Below are positions 9,337 to 18,024 of a DNA stretch of 33,836 bases, piece by piece. The position numbers and the translations under genes are program-made. Under the pieces are notes generated by a model. The model was not told the origin of the DNA and made no database searches. It saw nothing but the letters and a program-made list of their open reading frames with translations. The stretch lies in contig CAMAGQ010000002.1 in assembly GCA_945833895.1 (NCBI GenBank), positions 1-33,836 of the forward strand, read 5' to 3'. The stretch comes from an uncultured bacterium. GTDB lineage: Bacteria > Cyanobacteriota > Vampirovibrionia > Gastranaerophilales > Gastranaerophilaceae. Each line of letters starts with the position of its first letter. The first letter of the stretch is position 1.

Positions 9337-9481
9337 GGTGAGGGTTCAATTAAATTCATGTAGAGGGTTATTTGGGGGAAACCCAACATTGATACTAAAC
9401 AAGCCAAGTCGTTCGGGTTTCTTCGCATTTTGTACAAATTTCTGCCCACTACAAAACATTTTTCTCAGAATGACGGAACCG

Positions 9482-9676
9482 TTACAAATCTTTGAAGTTA
9501 CCTATATATTTACCCCTGCCCCTCTGCTTCTGAAATTCTGCATCAAGAGTATCGAGTTGCTTTTGGAACTCAACTTCATTTATCGGCGGGTATATGCCTG
9601 CATATTTTGCCAGAAAGCCGCCTACGGTATTTACATCATCCATTAAGCCTTCAAGTTTTAAATCTGAAATGTTCAT
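9482..9676 (-). CDS. Small hypothetical protein (64 aa)
   Basis: Minus-strand SD AAGGAG positioned before the ATG; no recognisable domain. Confidence 0.55.
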   Translation of the reverse strand: MNISDLKLEGLMDDVNTVGGFLAKYAGIYPPINEVEFQKQLDTLDAEFQKQRGRGKYIGNFKDL

Positions 9677-9754
9677 TATATGCTCCTTTATCTGTTTTGA
9701 TAAAGTGTGCTGAAAATAATAATTGCCTTTAATCTCTTATTTTGTTACAAAAAA

Positions 9755-10777
9755 TTAATATAATTCCATTTCAATAACTTTTTTGCATAATCTTACGGTA
9801 TTCAGAGCCGCACCTATTCTGATATTATCGGCAACGCACCACAGAGAAATTCCGTTATCAAACGCAAGATTTTTTCTTATACGTCCGACAAATACAGGAT
9901 TTACGCCTGAGGCATCACGTGTTGTAGGATATTCAAAGTTATCAGGATTATCCATAACTGTTATGCCGAAAGAGTTACCTAAAATTTCACGAACTTCTTC
10001 AGGAGTTACAGGTTTTTCAAACTCAATATCAACGGCTTCGGAATGTCCGTTATACACCGGAACACGTGCCGCAGTGCAAGAAATCGGCAAATCTTGAGGC
10101 AAGTGAAGAATTTTTTTTGTTTCGTTTACAACTTTCATTTCTTCTTTTGTATAACCGTTTTCGCAGAATACGTCAATCTGCGGAATAACGTTGAACGAAA
10201 TAGGCTTTTTGAACGCAACATTTGTAAAATCTTCACCGTTCAAGGTTGCTTTTGTGTTTTCGGTTAATTCGTTTATGGCTTTCAAGCCTGCACCAGAAAC
10301 AGCCTGATAAGTAGATACCAATAATTTTTTTATTCCAAACTTTTCATGAAGAGGTTTTAACACCAACATAAGTTGAGAAGTTGAACAGTTCGGGTTTGCG
10401 ATAATCCCTTGATGTTTTCTCAAATCTTCGTCGTTAACGTAAGCAATAACAAGAGGTACATCTTTTTCCATTCTGAATGCTGATGAATTATCAATGATAA
10501 CCCCGCCGCGTTTTACGATTTCAGGAGCGAACTTTTGAGATGTTGAACCGCCTGCTGATGCCAGTACGATATTCACGTTGTCAAAACTTTCAGGAACTGC
10601 TTCTTCTACAGTGTATTCCTTGCCCTGAAATTCAATTTTTGAACCCGCACTTTTTGCACTTGATAAAAATTTTATTGAATTAAATTCAACTTTTAATTCG
10701 TCAATAATTTTAGTAATTTCTCTTCCAACAACACCGGTTGCACCTAATACTGCAATATTCGCTTTTTCTTTTGTCAT
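9755..10777 (-). CDS. asd: Aspartate-semialdehyde dehydrogenase
   Basis: VLGATGVVGREI, IIDNSSAFRM, IIANPNCSTSQLMLVLKPLHE, TYQAVSGAG motifs; SD GAGGAAATT-ATG. Confidence 0.97.
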   Translation of the reverse strand: MTKEKANIAVLGATGVVGREITKIIDELKVEFNSIKFLSSAKSAGSKIEFQGKEYTVEEAVPESFDNVNIVLASAGGSTSQKFAPEIVKRGGVIIDNSSAFRMEKDVPLVIAYVNDEDLRKHQGIIANPNCSTSQLMLVLKPLHEKFGIKKLLVSTYQAVSGAGLKAINELTENTKATLNGEDFTNVAFKKPISFNVIPQIDVFCENGYTKEEMKVVNETKKILHLPQDLPISCTAARVPVYNGHSEAVDIEFEKPVTPEEVREILGNSFGITVMDNPDNFEYPTTRDASGVNPVFVGRIRKNLAFDNGISLWCVADNIRIGAALNTVRLCKKVIEMELY

Positions 10778-10980
10778 AATTTCCTCTTCTTTTTGATAAA
10801 AATTTTTACTTATCTATAATACTACAAGAATGGTAATAAAAACGAAAATTTTCGCAATGTTTTAAAAAGATTTTACAATATGCGGAAAAATTATTACTTT
10901 TTGTTAAATTTTGTAATTATTTTGAAATTTAGTGAAAAAAAATACATTAATATATTTAAGAGAGATTTTAAGGATTACTA

Positions 10981-11886
10981 ATGTCAATCAGAATTGAAAC
11001 AGATTTAGCATACATCCAGAGCCGATTGAACATCTCCGCATCAAAAATGGAGTTGTACAAAGAAAAGACACTGGAAGAAATTATTGAAGCAGAAGCCGCC
11101 GAGGGCAATCAGGCTGCAATTCAAATGGCTGCCGATATGTTCACGAATGTTTCACAATTGATTGAACTTTTCCAACTCGCAGACCCTGATAACAAACTTG
11201 CGATAATGACCGGCATGTCATCTTCTCAACTGGATAATATCGTTCCACTGCTTGAAAAAAACGACCTTGTGGAAGGTTTGAACTACTTTACGCAAGATGC
11301 TCTGCTTGATTTGTTGAAAAAAATACCGAAAGAAGAACTCATCAACGTGGTTTTGGAACTTTTCTCTCAGCAGGAAATCATTGAATACATGCCTGAAGAG
11401 CAGCTAGATAAATTGCTGACGGGACTTGATATGGATAAAAGCATGCTCCTTAATAATTTGCAAATGCTGCCTGAAATATACCTTCAACAGATTTATGAAA
11501 GTGTTTCCGGTGAAGAAGCAGACGGCAATTCTGGTGAAATGATTGCACAGATTAGCCAACTTGGAGATTTGGATTATAGAAATGCAATCCAAAACCTCCA
11601 GCCTGCTCAGAAAAAATTGTTATCGTATAAACTTGTTAATCAGGAAAACAAATTCTTTGAAACCTTTGACACAGATGCTTATACAAAAATTATAAACCGT
11701 GAACGCGATAAAGAGGAACTTGTCAAAGGGATGCGGGTTATCAGACCTGAATATTTGCAAAAAATGATAACGGAACTTCCGCAAGATTTGCTTTCCGTTG
11801 TTACAACTCAAGTTGATACGGAAAAATTTGCGGATGCTTTGATTAACAAATATCCTGAAATAATCGCAAAAATTGTTGCTGGTTAG
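10981..11886 (+). CDS. Soluble helical-repeat protein, possibly MgtE_N/FliG-like armadillo fold
   Basis: Repeated helical units (LLDLLKKIPKEELINVVLELFSQQEIIEYMPEEQLDKLL; PEYLQKMITELPQDLLSVV) with no TM; SD AAGGA. Confidence 0.5.
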   Translation: MSIRIETDLAYIQSRLNISASKMELYKEKTLEEIIEAEAAEGNQAAIQMAADMFTNVSQLIELFQLADPDNKLAIMTGMSSSQLDNIVPLLEKNDLVEGLNYFTQDALLDLLKKIPKEELINVVLELFSQQEIIEYMPEEQLDKLLTGLDMDKSMLLNNLQMLPEIYLQQIYESVSGEEADGNSGEMIAQISQLGDLDYRNAIQNLQPAQKKLLSYKLVNQENKFFETFDTDAYTKIINRERDKEELVKGMRVIRPEYLQKMITELPQDLLSVVTTQVDTEKFADALINKYPEIIAKIVAG

Positions 11887-11899
11887 TTTGAATTAAGTT

Positions 11900-13756
11900 T
11901 TATGCTAACCATTTATTCATCTGTACAAAACCGTCAAAGCCGCCGCCTACAGAGTGTTTTGATGAGTAATGATGTTTTGTTACGGCATCACTTGAGTTGC
12001 CTTCGATAGTATCAAATGAACCGTCAGGATAAACTTTTGAAACAATTCCGACGTGACCTGTAGATGATGATTTTGTCCACATTGCCAAGTCACCTTTTTG
12101 CGGAGTGTAATTTGAGTTTATACTTGCATAACAACCTGCATTTTGTGCTTTATGTTTGATTTCTTGAGATGATGCCGTGTAGCCAAAAGTTTCGCTGTTG
12201 TTAGAATTTTGTCCTGCTCCGTATAACCATGATAAAAATGAGGCACACCAAGGGTTGCCGTCAACAGAACCGTTTTTATATTTTCTGATTTCGGCACTGT
12301 CATTTGATGAACCGTTTTCACGAACTCCTATTTGAGATTCCGCAAGTTCAACCGCTTTGTCTGCCTTATCAGATGTGTCTGAATATTTTGATACGGCGTT
12401 ATCGGCTTCTTTTTGAGAAATAATTTTGTTAATCTCTTGAACTTCTTTTTGTGCAGATTGGTATTCGGAATTTGCCTGAGAAAGTTCTCTTGCTTTTACT
12501 GCTTCAACGTTTTGAATAGCCTTGTTGTATTGTGCGAGTTTCGCTTTTGTTGCTTCTGTGCAGTTTTTATTAACAAGTTCGTCTAACTTTGCTTTTTCTG
12601 CTTGAAGTTTTGTTTTTTCGGCTTCAAGTTTAGTTTTTTCTTTGTTTAACTTTTCAAGATTTTTGTTCAATTTTTCCAGTTGAGATTTTTGTTTTTCAAC
12701 TTCTTTTTTCTTTTCGGAAATTTGTTTTGTTAATTCGTTTTTCTTTGCAGAAAGTTGAGCATCTTTTTCTCTGTCCTCAGGTTTGCCTGATGGAGCAGGA
12801 AGTTTAGACAACGCACCTTCCAAAGATGCAAGCAATGTTTCTGAATTTGAAATTGTTGATTCTTGTTCAGAAATTTCAGATTTTTTTGCGGTAATTTCTT
12901 GTGCATTTTTGTCTAATTCAACTTGATTTTTCTCGATTTTCGCATTGTTTTTAATAATTTGTTTTGCGAATTTCTTAGCACCTGAATCGTTTTTCAAAGC
13001 ATCTTCGTAAGCCTTTTTAGCGTTTTCTGCTGCGGCTTTTGCAGACTTAATACCTTCGGTATTACCTGATTGAACGGCTTTCAAGGCTTCACGTTTTTCT
13101 GATAAGTTTGCTTCTCTGTTTGCTTTTTCTGACTTCAATTCAGGCAAACTCATATTGTGAACAGTTTTTGGTTGAACCTGAGCAGGAGCAGAATGTCTGA
13201 CAGCACCGCCGCCTCTTGTTGTAGAAACCCTTGCAGGGGCTTGAGAAACTTGAGGTTGAACTGTTGGCGTTTGTACAGGTTCAGGCATTTCCAAGAAATT
13301 TGCAATACTTTCAAGGTCAATTCCTTCTTCTTTGATTAACTTTTCAAAATCATCAAGAGAAAGAGTTTCGCCGTCGCCATCTTTCAATGCAAGATTTTTC
13401 ACGTATTCTTTTGCCTCTTCAACAGAAATTTCACCGTCACTATTTTTATCGGCTGCTGCCTTAACCTTATCAAGCGAGAAAAATTCTTTCAACACGTATT
13501 CTAAAGGTGATATCTCAACGTTTTCGGTATTATTTGCAGGAGTTTTCAAGACTTTATCGTAATCGATGTTAGCCATTTCCTCTTTATTTGCACCGGTAAA
13601 AATAGAATTACCGTTGAATTTCACGGATGAATTGTCATTGTTAAACAAAGATGTTGCAAAAGGATTTTCGCCGGCGTTAACCTGCGGTTTGATTGAATAG
13701 CCTTGAGCAATTCCGTTTGCTGAAATCTTTTTGTTTAAAAACTCATAATAATTCAT
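11900..13756 (-). CDS. EF-hand / long coiled-coil / C-terminal CHAP (amidase-peptidase) protein
   Basis: DKNSDGEISVEE and DGDGETLSLDDF EF-hand-like loops; about 250-aa Lys/Glu coiled coil; C-terminal GNPWCASFLSWLYG...PQKGDLAMW...TGHVGIVSKV...TIEGNSS CHAP motifs; no N-terminal signal peptide. Confidence 0.85.
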   Translation of the reverse strand: MNYYEFLNKKISANGIAQGYSIKPQVNAGENPFATSLFNNDNSSVKFNGNSIFTGANKEEMANIDYDKVLKTPANNTENVEISPLEYVLKEFFSLDKVKAAADKNSDGEISVEEAKEYVKNLALKDGDGETLSLDDFEKLIKEEGIDLESIANFLEMPEPVQTPTVQPQVSQAPARVSTTRGGGAVRHSAPAQVQPKTVHNMSLPELKSEKANREANLSEKREALKAVQSGNTEGIKSAKAAAENAKKAYEDALKNDSGAKKFAKQIIKNNAKIEKNQVELDKNAQEITAKKSEISEQESTISNSETLLASLEGALSKLPAPSGKPEDREKDAQLSAKKNELTKQISEKKKEVEKQKSQLEKLNKNLEKLNKEKTKLEAEKTKLQAEKAKLDELVNKNCTEATKAKLAQYNKAIQNVEAVKARELSQANSEYQSAQKEVQEINKIISQKEADNAVSKYSDTSDKADKAVELAESQIGVRENGSSNDSAEIRKYKNGSVDGNPWCASFLSWLYGAGQNSNNSETFGYTASSQEIKHKAQNAGCYASINSNYTPQKGDLAMWTKSSSTGHVGIVSKVYPDGSFDTIEGNSSDAVTKHHYSSKHSVGGGFDGFVQMNKWLA

Positions 13757-13889
13757 CTTTTCCCCGTTTAAAAAATCTCTTAATATTTCACATATATATA
13801 AAGGTTAAATATTTATGAAAATTGATTAATTTTCGAATAATTGAAACAATTCTTCATATTTCGTTACAGCCAAATATAAAAATTTCACC

Positions 13890-13895
13890 TATAAT
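13890..13895 (+). promoter_or_regulatory. -10 element (TATAAT) placed 6 nt before the radA ATG
   Basis: TATAAT-AGAAAT-ATG, no Shine-Dalgarno sequence. Confidence 0.5.
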
Positions 13896-13901
13896 AGAAA
13901 T

Positions 13902-15272
13902 ATGGCGAAAGTAAAAACGAAATGGATATGTCAGCAGTGCGGTTACGAATCGGCAGGATATTTGGGAAAATGTCCCGAATGCGGTTCGTGGAGCAGTTTT
14001 GTTGAAGAAGTTCAAACAAACTTAAAACCTCAAAACATTTCACCGCAAGGAATTTCAAACGAGGCAAAACCCTCTTTAATCAAGGATATTCATATTGGTG
14101 AAGAGGTCAGAGTAAGCACAAACATTTCGGAGTTTGACAGAATTTTAGGCGGAGGACTTGTTCAAGGTTCATTGATTTTGATTGCGGGCGACCCGGGGAT
14201 AGGAAAATCAACAATACTGCTTCAAACAAGCGGTGAACTTGCAAAAAATAACCAGAAGATTTTATACGTTTCTGCGGAAGAATCCGCAAGCCAATTGAAA
14301 CTCAGGGCGAACAGGCTCGGAGTTATTTCGGATAATTTGTACGTTTATCCTCAGACAAATTTGGAAAATATCAGGCAACAAATTGATGAAATTCAGCCTG
14401 ATACGGTTGTAATAGACAGTATTCAAGCGATTTACTCACAAACCGTCGCAAGTTCGGCGGGAAGTGTTTCGCAAATTCGTGAATGCTGCAACATACTTAT
14501 GCAGATTGCCAAAACTCAAAACATTACTGTTATTGTGATAGGTCACGTTACAAAAGACGGCAACATCGCAGGTCCTAAGATTTTAGAACACATGGTTGAT
14601 GCCGTAATTTCTTTTGAAGGCGACAAATACAAGTCTTACAGAATGCTCAGAGCATTGAAAAACCGTTTTGGAAACACATCGGAAGTCGGGATTTTTGAAA
14701 TGCACGAGAAAGGACTTGTCGAAGTTAAAAACCCTAACGAACTGTTCTTAAACGAGCGTTCACAGGATGCAATCCCCGGCAGTGCAATTATTGTAACAAA
14801 CGAAGGCACAAGACCGTTGCTCGTTGAAATTCAGGCACTTGTCGGCACAACGCCTTATCCGACCCCAAGAAGAGTAACAAACGGGGTCGACACAAGCAGA
14901 CTTTTGCAAATCCTTGCGGTTCTTGAAAAACGGGTTGGATTGAATTTGTCAAAACAAGATGTCTACGTAAACGTTATGGGCGGATTGGAAATTGATGAGC
15001 CGAGTGCAGATTTAGGAATTGCCCTTGCTATCGCAACTTGTGCCAGAGATGTTGTGGTTGACCCGCAAACGGTTATCATCGGCGAAATCGGTTTATCAGG
15101 TGAAATTCACCCTGTCTGCAATCTTGACAAACGTTTAAACGAAGCGGTTATTTCAGGGTTCAAAAAGGCAATTGTTCCTTACGCTAACCGTGATGTTGAA
15201 AACGACAAAATAAAAGTCGTTCCCGTTAAACGTTTGATTGACGCAATCTCAGCCTGCATCTCTCCAAATTAA
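13902..15272 (+). CDS. radA: DNA repair protein RadA
   Basis: N-terminal zinc finger CQQCGYESAGYLGKCPECGSW, Walker A GDPGIGKST, KNRFGNTSEVGIFEM, C-terminal Lon-like domain. Confidence 0.97.
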   Translation: MAKVKTKWICQQCGYESAGYLGKCPECGSWSSFVEEVQTNLKPQNISPQGISNEAKPSLIKDIHIGEEVRVSTNISEFDRILGGGLVQGSLILIAGDPGIGKSTILLQTSGELAKNNQKILYVSAEESASQLKLRANRLGVISDNLYVYPQTNLENIRQQIDEIQPDTVVIDSIQAIYSQTVASSAGSVSQIRECCNILMQIAKTQNITVIVIGHVTKDGNIAGPKILEHMVDAVISFEGDKYKSYRMLRALKNRFGNTSEVGIFEMHEKGLVEVKNPNELFLNERSQDAIPGSAIIVTNEGTRPLLVEIQALVGTTPYPTPRRVTNGVDTSRLLQILAVLEKRVGLNLSKQDVYVNVMGGLEIDEPSADLGIALAIATCARDVVVDPQTVIIGEIGLSGEIHPVCNLDKRLNEAVISGFKKAIVPYANRDVENDKIKVVPVKRLIDAISACISPN

Positions 15273-15273
15273 T

Positions 15274-15512
15274 TTATTTTAGTCCTGACAATACAGTTTT
15301 AAAATAGTTCGGGTCTGTAACAGCATTCTGCGAGCATGCAATACCGTTATTTGCAGCATTTGATGTTTTTGAACAATATTGCTCTTTATCAAAATTAGTA
15401 CCCGTAGCCCCCATTGGCACAATATCATCATTAACCATTTGGAATGCAAAAGTGTCAACCCCCATACGATTAGGAAGTTTGCCATGCCCGTTTAAAAAAT
15501 TTTCTCAGAAAC
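15274..15512 (-). pseudogene. C-terminal remnant of a pilin-like (prepilin-type) protein
   Basis: Frame reads ENFLNGHGKLPNRMGVDTFAFQMVNDDIVPMGATG...CSKTSNAANNGIACSQNAVTDPNYFKTVLSGLK, in-frame TGA upstream, no N-terminal prepilin signal. Confidence 0.6.
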
Positions 15513-15594
15513 CTCGTTTAATTAATTCAACAAAAGATTGATACCTTTTTCATACTGTATGCGATATAATTGGATTACGAAAAAGGAGAATATT

Positions 15595-16083
15595 ATGACA
15601 TTAGAAACCGAACTCGGAAAATTTCTCATTGAAAATAACTTAACGATAGCAACCGCAGAATCCTGTACAGGCGGACTATTGAGTTCAAAACTAACAGACG
15701 TTGCGGGAAGTTCTGCCTACGTCAAGTTGAATTTCGTAACTTACGCAAACGAAGCCAAGCACGAAATCCTCGGGGTTAGTTGGGATATTCTTAACACAAA
15801 AGGTGCTGTAAGCGAAGAGTGTGCAGAGGCAATGGCTAACGGGCTATACGAACGCACGGGCTGTGATATCGCACTTTGCACAACAGGAATTGCAGGCCCT
15901 GACGGCGGTACAAAAGAAAAACCGGTTGGATTGGTTTTTATCGGAATAAGATATAAATCAATCGTTACGGTGAAAGAAGTTCGCCTATCACCAAATATCG
16001 AACGCAAACAAATGAAAGAAGAATTTGCTAACCAAGCCCTGAAATTGGCTCTTTCAACCGTTAAAGAAAATCGTTTGTGCTGA
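15595..16083 (+). CDS. CinA C-terminal family nicotinamide-nucleotide amidohydrolase
   Basis: ATAESCTGGLLSSKLTDVAGSSAY, AEAMANG, TGIAGPDGGTKEKPVGLVFIG; ORF track begins at 15538 but SD GGAG supports ATG at 15595. Confidence 0.93.
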   Translation: MTLETELGKFLIENNLTIATAESCTGGLLSSKLTDVAGSSAYVKLNFVTYANEAKHEILGVSWDILNTKGAVSEECAEAMANGLYERTGCDIALCTTGIAGPDGGTKEKPVGLVFIGIRYKSIVTVKEVRLSPNIERKQMKEEFANQALKLALSTVKENRLC

Positions 16084-16106
16084 TAAATTACAATAATTTT
16101 TACAAC

Positions 16107-16139
16107 AAAAAACACCGGCAGCTGCATGCCGGTGTTTTT
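16107..16139. terminator. Bidirectional intrinsic terminator between convergent genes
   Basis: AAAAAACACCGGCA-GCTGCA-TGCCGGTGTTTTT. Confidence 0.92.
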
Positions 16140-16157
16140 GTATTTTATTTGAAAATA

Positions 16158-17201
16158 TTATCTGCCTGTTTTGTTCAATTCGGCAACATCAGCGACTCTC
16201 ATTGCATAGTAAGGAACATCCTGTCCTTTTTCAACCAAGAAAAGAACGAATGTGTTGTTGAATAGGAAATCTCTGCCGTTACCCGGTGCTAAAGATAAGC
16301 ATTTCGCAATCATTGCGGCTTCACTTTTTAATTTAACACCTTCGTTATTCATTTTGAAATCAACAGTTTCGATAGTTTTATCGATTACAATATCTGTACC
16401 CTTGATTGTATGACCTTCAACGTCAGGGAAATTTGTTTCCAAATACAAACTGATATCAGGAATTAACAAAGAATCTCTATACTGGAACATTTGAGAACCG
16501 CTATATCTCTGAGTTTTTCTCAAAATATCGTTATAGTATTTGTTGAAAGTCTTATCTGTGTTTGTTCTGTACAAAATAACCTGATCAGCACCTTTAGTTT
16601 TCAACTTAACGGCATAGTCATTTTCGGAATTGTAGAATAATACTGTTACATTGTCGTATAATGCTTTATTACTTGAACTGTTTATACCGAAATATTTAAC
16701 AGGTGCGGAATTCTTACCGAACCAACCTTCAGGAAGTTTATCAAACGCTTTTATGAATTTGAAATCTTTTTTCAACATTGCGTAAACAAAATATTTACTA
16801 GGGTCTTCTGACCAATCAAAAGTGTCTAAAATATCGCTTGTTTCGTCGAATTTATGCTTAATCCCGCGTTCAATTGTCTGTTTTAATTTCGGGGAAACAG
16901 TTCCATGTTTAATATAGTAAGAAGCACTGTCTAAATTATCTTTAGTAAATTCTTTTTCATTAAGAGCGGCTGCTACAGGAGAGTTGTAATCATCAAACTC
17001 AACAGGCCCGCCGATTATTGCATCTGAGAATTTGTTCCAAACAAGTTGGAAAGTTCCAACCCAAAGTCTGTTCGGTGCTTCTGATACTGTTGACATTGTC
17101 GGCAGTACTTCTATACTTTCCGCCAGTGCAGGTACTGTTTGAAACAGCATAAATACAGTAAAAATCATTGCTGCCAATTTCATTGTTAATTTTTTTTGCA
17201 T
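16158..17201 (-). CDS. Secreted hypothetical protein
   Basis: 347 aa with signal peptide MKLAAMIFTVFMLFQTVPALAES; no recognised domain; start overlaps the stop of the upstream ORF. Confidence 0.75.
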   Translation of the reverse strand: MQKKLTMKLAAMIFTVFMLFQTVPALAESIEVLPTMSTVSEAPNRLWVGTFQLVWNKFSDAIIGGPVEFDDYNSPVAAALNEKEFTKDNLDSASYYIKHGTVSPKLKQTIERGIKHKFDETSDILDTFDWSEDPSKYFVYAMLKKDFKFIKAFDKLPEGWFGKNSAPVKYFGINSSSNKALYDNVTVLFYNSENDYAVKLKTKGADQVILYRTNTDKTFNKYYNDILRKTQRYSGSQMFQYRDSLLIPDISLYLETNFPDVEGHTIKGTDIVIDKTIETVDFKMNNEGVKLKSEAAMIAKCLSLAPGNGRDFLFNNTFVLFLVEKGQDVPYYAMRVADVAELNKTGR

Positions 17202-17581
17202 TAGTCCTCTTTCCTTCCGATGTTTAATACTTTGAAAAAACTCTTTAAAAACCCTCTCGTGTTTTGTTGGTGTAATATCGGAGCCGAATCATAGTATTTT
17301 TTGTAATTGTCTATTATATTTTGAGGCAAATCTTCTCCTTTTTCAAGTACATAAGAAAGGAATTCTATATAATCATCCTGTTCTTCTTTATATAAAGCAT
17401 CCCTCAAACGCAAATCTTCATCTGCCTCATAATGAATAAGTGCGTGATACACAGCAACAAGACTGTCATCAGTTGTATCTTTGGGAAATTGTAATAAAGC
17501 CTCTCGAACACTGCACGTTCCAATTCTAACGGCACGCAGCAACTTTGAAACAAAGACTCTATCTTCTAAATTTACTGACAT
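17201..17581 (-). CDS. Hypothetical protein in operon with BlaI-like regulator
   Basis: 126-aa ORF, starts 7 nt after the regulator stop codon. Confidence 0.7.
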   Translation of the reverse strand: MSVNLEDRVFVSKLLRAVRIGTCSVREALLQFPKDTTDDSLVAVYHALIHYEADEDLRLRDALYKEEQDDYIEFLSYVLEKGEDLPQNIIDNYKKYYDSAPILHQQNTRGFLKSFFKVLNIGRKED

Positions 17582-17588
17582 AAAAACT

Positions 17589-17933
17589 CTATTTTACCAA
17601 TAATTCGACGGTTTCTTCTTCAACAAAGCGAGCCATTTCAGCCATATTACCGCCAAAGAAATTATCCGCAAATTCATGGAGCATGTCAAGAGCCATTTCT
17701 CTTTTATCCATTGTTGTCTTATAGAAAAACTTTTTACCAACCTTATATCTAACCAAAACACTTTTTGCAACAAGTCTGTCCATTACGGTTTTAATAGTTG
17801 TGTAGGCTCTTTCTGTTCCGTTTTTGGATAAATCGTCCGCAACATCCTGTATTGAAATGTCTACATCTTCATTTTCACGGGCAAAATTCCAAAAAGTATT
17901 TAAAATTTCGATTTCAAGAGATCCGCAACTCAT
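17589..17933 (-). CDS. BlaI/MecI/CopY-family transcriptional regulator
   Basis: Winged-helix pattern LEIEILNTFW...AYTTIKTVMDRLVAKSVLVRYKVGKKFFYKTT; GGAGG SD supports start at 17933 rather than 17945. Confidence 0.85.
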   Translation of the reverse strand: MSCGSLEIEILNTFWNFARENEDVDISIQDVADDLSKNGTERAYTTIKTVMDRLVAKSVLVRYKVGKKFFYKTTMDKREMALDMLHEFADNFFGGNMAEMARFVEEETVELLVK

Positions 17934-18024
17934 ATATTCCTCCATACGTTTGTACTACTAATTACTATAATTGTAACATAAAATATTATTTTTTCAATAT
18001 CCTTATTTTTATTTTATAACAAAT

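Noticed and set aside
9299-9646. 115-aa plus-strand ORF MGAYFPSPREREKVRVQ...
   Set aside because: Falls in the palindromic repeat region and runs antisense to the 64-aa ORF that has a good SD; typical spurious translation of a repeat.
12420-12950. Low-complexity TTTTTC/AAGTTT repeats on the plus strand
   Set aside because: Explained by the Lys/Glu coiled coil of the CHAP protein on the minus strand.
15279-15485. 68-aa minus-strand ORF overlapping the pilin remnant
   Set aside because: Alternative frame of the same DNA; the other frame carries the pilin-like signature.
17940-17985. Possible BlaI operator (TACTAC / TACAA motifs) upstream of the regulator
   Set aside because: No convincing inverted TACTAC...GTAGTA dyad; half-sites are in direct or imperfect orientation.
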